NCBI GenBank assembly: GCA_030592355.1
Contig: JAUVJE010000125.1
Coordinates: 1 to 7,339, forward strand
DNA from: Clostridia bacterium
GTDB taxonomy: Bacteria > Bacillota > Clostridia > DUPQ01
Length of the DNA: 7,339 bases
Reading direction: 5' to 3'
Numbering within the stretch: position 1 is the first letter of the stretch; the number at the start of each line of letters is the position of its first letter. The notes under the pieces were generated by a model, which did not search any database, was not told the origin of the DNA, and saw only the letters and a list, made by a program, of their open reading frames with translations. A program made the position numbers and the translations under genes. Shown here piece after piece: positions 4,693 to 7,339 of the stretch.

Positions 4693-7329
4693 ATGAAATT
4701 ACTTGGGAAAACATATGAACCGCATGAGATTGAAGAGGCTATATATGCCAAATGGATGGAAAAGAAATATTTCCATGCGGTGGTTGACGAGAATAAAGAA
4801 CCTTTTACAATAGTGATACCCCCGCCGAACATCACCGGGCAACTTCACATGGGGCATGCGCTGAATAATACCCTTCAGGATGTAATTATCAGGACCAAAA
4901 GGATGCAGGGATACAGCACGCTGTGGCTTCCCGGCACAGACCATGCAAGTATTGCCACAGAAGCCAAGATTGTTGAAGCCATGAAGAAAGAAGGTCTGAC
5001 AAAGGCTGATATCGGCAGAGAAGGTTTTCTTAAAAGAGCATGGGAGTGGAATGAGAAATTCGGCTCAAGGATTGTTGAGCAACTTAAAAAGCTAGGTAGT
5101 TCATGCGACTGGGACCGGCAAAGGTTCACCATGGACGAAGGACTTTCCAAAGCGGTTACAGTGGTGTTTATAAAACTCTACGAAAAAGGATTGATATATA
5201 AAGGAGAGAGAATTATAAACTGGTGCCCCAGCTGCAACACATCAATATCCAATGCAGAAGTTGAATACAGTGAAAAGGAAGGCAGACTATGGCATATAAA
5301 ATATCCTAAAGCTGATGGAAGCGGATATATAACAGTTGCAACTACCAGACCTGAGACGATGCTGGGAGATACCGGTATCGCTGTTCATCCTGATGATGAA
5401 AGATATGCTGACCTGGTCGGCAAGACTGTTATATTACCTCTGATGGACAGAGAGATACCTGTTGTTGCTGATTCGCATGTTGAGATGGAATTCGGCACAG
5501 GTATGGTCAAGGTAACGCCTGCCCATGATCCCAATGACTTCGAAATAGGGGCAAGGCATGATTTGGAAATTATTACTGTTATTAATAACGATGCCACAAT
5601 GAGCGAAAAAGCGGGCAAGTACGCAGGCATGGATAGGTATGAAGCGAGAAAAGCAATCCTGAAAGATCTTGAGGAGCTGGGACTTTTAGAAAAGACTGAT
5701 AAACATATGCACAATGTCGGCGCCTGCTATAGGTGCGATACTGTTATAGAGCCCCTGATTTCAATGCAGTGGTTCGTTAAGATGGAAGGTCTTGCCAAAC
5801 CTGCGATTGATGTGGTTAAAAGCGGAGAGGTTGATTTCAAACCGGCCAGATTCACAAAAACATATCTTAACTGGATGGAAAACATAAAGGACTGGTGCAT
5901 ATCCCGACAGCTCTGGTGGGGCCACCGCATACCTGCATATTACTGCGACGACTGCGGGGAAACAATGGTTGCCGTAGAAAAACCGGATAAGTGTTCAAAA
6001 TGCGGAAGTGCTTTCCTGAGACAGGATGAGGATACCCTTGATACCTGGTTCAGCTCAGCGCTGTGGCCGTTTTCAACATTGGGCTGGCCCGAAGAAACAC
6101 CCGAACTTAAGTATTTTTATCCTACGAACGTGCTTGTTACAGCATATGACATAATATTCTTCTGGGTTGCCAGGATGATTTTCTCAGGTCTGGAGCACAT
6201 GGATGAGAAACCTTTTGACACTGTGATGTTTACAGGGCTGATAAGGGATGAAATTGGCCGCAAGATGTCCAAATCATTGGGAAATGGAATTGATCCGCTT
6301 GATGTTATTGAAAATTATGGAACTGATGCACTCAGGTATGCGGTTATGATAGGAAATGCAACGGGCAATGACCTCAGGCTTTCCGACCAAAAACTGCAGG
6401 CGGGCAGAAACTTTGCCAATAAAATTTGGAATGCAGCGCGATTTGTATTGATGAATTTTGATGATGAGCCGGATTTCTCCAAGGTTTCGGAAGAGAAATT
6501 TACAGATGCAGACAAATGGATACTTTCCCGCCTAAACGAAACTATTAAAGAAGTTACCGATAACATTGAAAAATTTGAACTTGGGATTGGCCTTCAAAAA
6601 GTTTATGAGTTTATATGGGAAGAGTTTTGCGACTGGTACATTGAACTGGTAAAACCGCGGCTTTATGATAAAGAAAGCGAAGGCAGGGCTGAGGCTCAGT
6701 ATATCCTGAATAAGGTCCTTGGCGACTCAATGAAACTGCTGCATCCGTTTATGCCGTTTGTCACTGAGGAAATATATCTCAGTCTGTTTGGCTCAGGCGA
6801 GAGCATTATGATATCCGACTGGCCGGAATATGACGAAAATATGGATTACTCAGCGGAGGAAAAGGCTATGAGTTTCGTTATGGAAGCCATCAGGGGAATC
6901 AGAAATGCCCGTGCAAATATGAATGTTCCTCCTTCAAGAAAGGCTAATATAATTTTTACTGCACAGGATGAAGATAACAGGACAGTGCTGAAAAATGCTA
7001 AGGCATACTTCGTGAAGCTGGCAGGGGCATCATCAATAACAGTACAGGAGGATGAATCAGGGATTCCGCCAAAGGCTGTTTCGGTAGTCATTGACGGCGC
7101 GGCGATATTCATGCCGTTGTCCGATTTGATAGATATAGATAAGGAAATAGCCAGGCTGAAAGGCGAGGCTGATAAGCTGGAAAAGGAAATGCAGCGTGCG
7201 TCAGGAAAACTGAACAATCCAAACTTCGTATCAAAGGCTCCTGAAAAATTAGTTGCCGCTGAAAAAGAAAAAGTGGAAAAGTATAGGAAGATGCGGGATG
7301 AAGTGTTGCACAGACTGAAAGAGTTATAA
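4693..7329 (+). CDS. valS: Valyl-tRNA synthetase
   Basis: This is a complete 878-aa class I aminoacyl-tRNA synthetase that charges tRNA-Val in the cytoplasm. The length matches bacterial ValRS (about 880). In order it shows PPPNITGQLHMGH (43-55, HIGH motif as HMGH), a Cys pair C178/C181, the CP1 editing domain with TTRPETMLGDT (217-227) which removes misattached threonine, Cys pairs C345/C348, C418/C421 and C434/C437 likely to bind zinc, the KMSKS loop (524-528), an anticodon-binding helical domain ending near NARANMNVPPSRKA, and a C-terminal coiled-coil arm (about 812-878, rich in Lys/Glu). AGGAG at 4682-4686 lies 6 nt before the ATG. Expression is governed by the T-box upstream. No key residue is missing. 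It ends 10 bp before the window edge, so its terminator is not visible. Confidence 0.99.
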   Translation: MKLLGKTYEPHEIEEAIYAKWMEKKYFHAVVDENKEPFTIVIPPPNITGQLHMGHALNNTLQDVIIRTKRMQGYSTLWLPGTDHASIATEAKIVEAMKKEGLTKADIGREGFLKRAWEWNEKFGSRIVEQLKKLGSSCDWDRQRFTMDEGLSKAVTVVFIKLYEKGLIYKGERIINWCPSCNTSISNAEVEYSEKEGRLWHIKYPKADGSGYITVATTRPETMLGDTGIAVHPDDERYADLVGKTVILPLMDREIPVVADSHVEMEFGTGMVKVTPAHDPNDFEIGARHDLEIITVINNDATMSEKAGKYAGMDRYEARKAILKDLEELGLLEKTDKHMHNVGACYRCDTVIEPLISMQWFVKMEGLAKPAIDVVKSGEVDFKPARFTKTYLNWMENIKDWCISRQLWWGHRIPAYYCDDCGETMVAVEKPDKCSKCGSAFLRQDEDTLDTWFSSALWPFSTLGWPEETPELKYFYPTNVLVTAYDIIFFWVARMIFSGLEHMDEKPFDTVMFTGLIRDEIGRKMSKSLGNGIDPLDVIENYGTDALRYAVMIGNATGNDLRLSDQKLQAGRNFANKIWNAARFVLMNFDDEPDFSKVSEEKFTDADKWILSRLNETIKEVTDNIEKFELGIGLQKVYEFIWEEFCDWYIELVKPRLYDKESEGRAEAQYILNKVLGDSMKLLHPFMPFVTEEIYLSLFGSGESIMISDWPEYDENMDYSAEEKAMSFVMEAIRGIRNARANMNVPPSRKANIIFTAQDEDNRTVLKNAKAYFVKLAGASSITVQEDESGIPPKAVSVVIDGAAIFMPLSDLIDIDKEIARLKGEADKLEKEMQRASGKLNNPNFVSKAPEKLVAAEKEKVEKYRKMRDEVLHRLKEL

Positions 7330-7339
7330 AAATTAATTA

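Noticed and set aside
4846..7217. Several minus-strand ORFs of 67-123 codons inside valS
   Set aside because: They are antisense shadows of a fully conserved gene. None shows a ribosome site with a plausible protein sequence.

Overview
The window looks like chromosome from a low-GC Gram-positive anaerobe, most likely a member of the Clostridia. The grounds are strong AGGAGG-type ribosome binding sites, consensus sigma-A-like promoters, a valine T-box leader in front of valS, a TTG start, and a tRNA with an encoded CCA end. I cannot name the genus from sequence alone.

Left part, minus strand (about 147-1837): a divergent promoter drives a short-chain dehydrogenase/reductase (SDR1). Its stop codon overlaps the start of a TetR-family regulator, so the two form a tight two-gene operon. 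Downstream on the same strand is tRNA-Pro(CGG) with its own promoter. It ends in a bidirectional terminator that sits inside a 26-bp perfect palindrome, and this palindrome also mirrors the last 10 nt of the tRNA. Bases 1-146 hold no gene I can support.

Centre (1818-2790): a second SDR (SDR2) is transcribed rightward from the same 114-bp intergenic region. Both promoters have TTGACT -35 boxes with 17-bp spacers, and both -35 boxes lie in the two arms of a 35-bp near-perfect palindrome. That palindrome is the obvious candidate operator for the TetR protein. The layout suggests one regulator switching two oxidoreductases, and itself, together. SDR1 has an Arg typical of NADP use and SDR2 an Asp typical of NAD use.

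Right part (2801-7339, plus strand): alanine dehydrogenase (ald) has its own promoter and no visible terminator. Directly after its stop codon comes a consensus promoter, then a T-box leader with a GTC (Val) specifier and a terminator/antiterminator switch. A block of about 135 nt follows with two near-identical hairpins around a long central hairpin, which I cannot assign to a known class. Next is a 79-aa two-pass membrane protein of unknown function, then complete valS (valyl-tRNA synthetase), which ends 10 bases before the window edge. The small membrane protein and valS appear to be one T-box-controlled operon.

The least explained parts are the hairpin block at 4283-4418, the small membrane protein tied to valS, the twin-promoter operator, and the tRNA/terminator palindrome.
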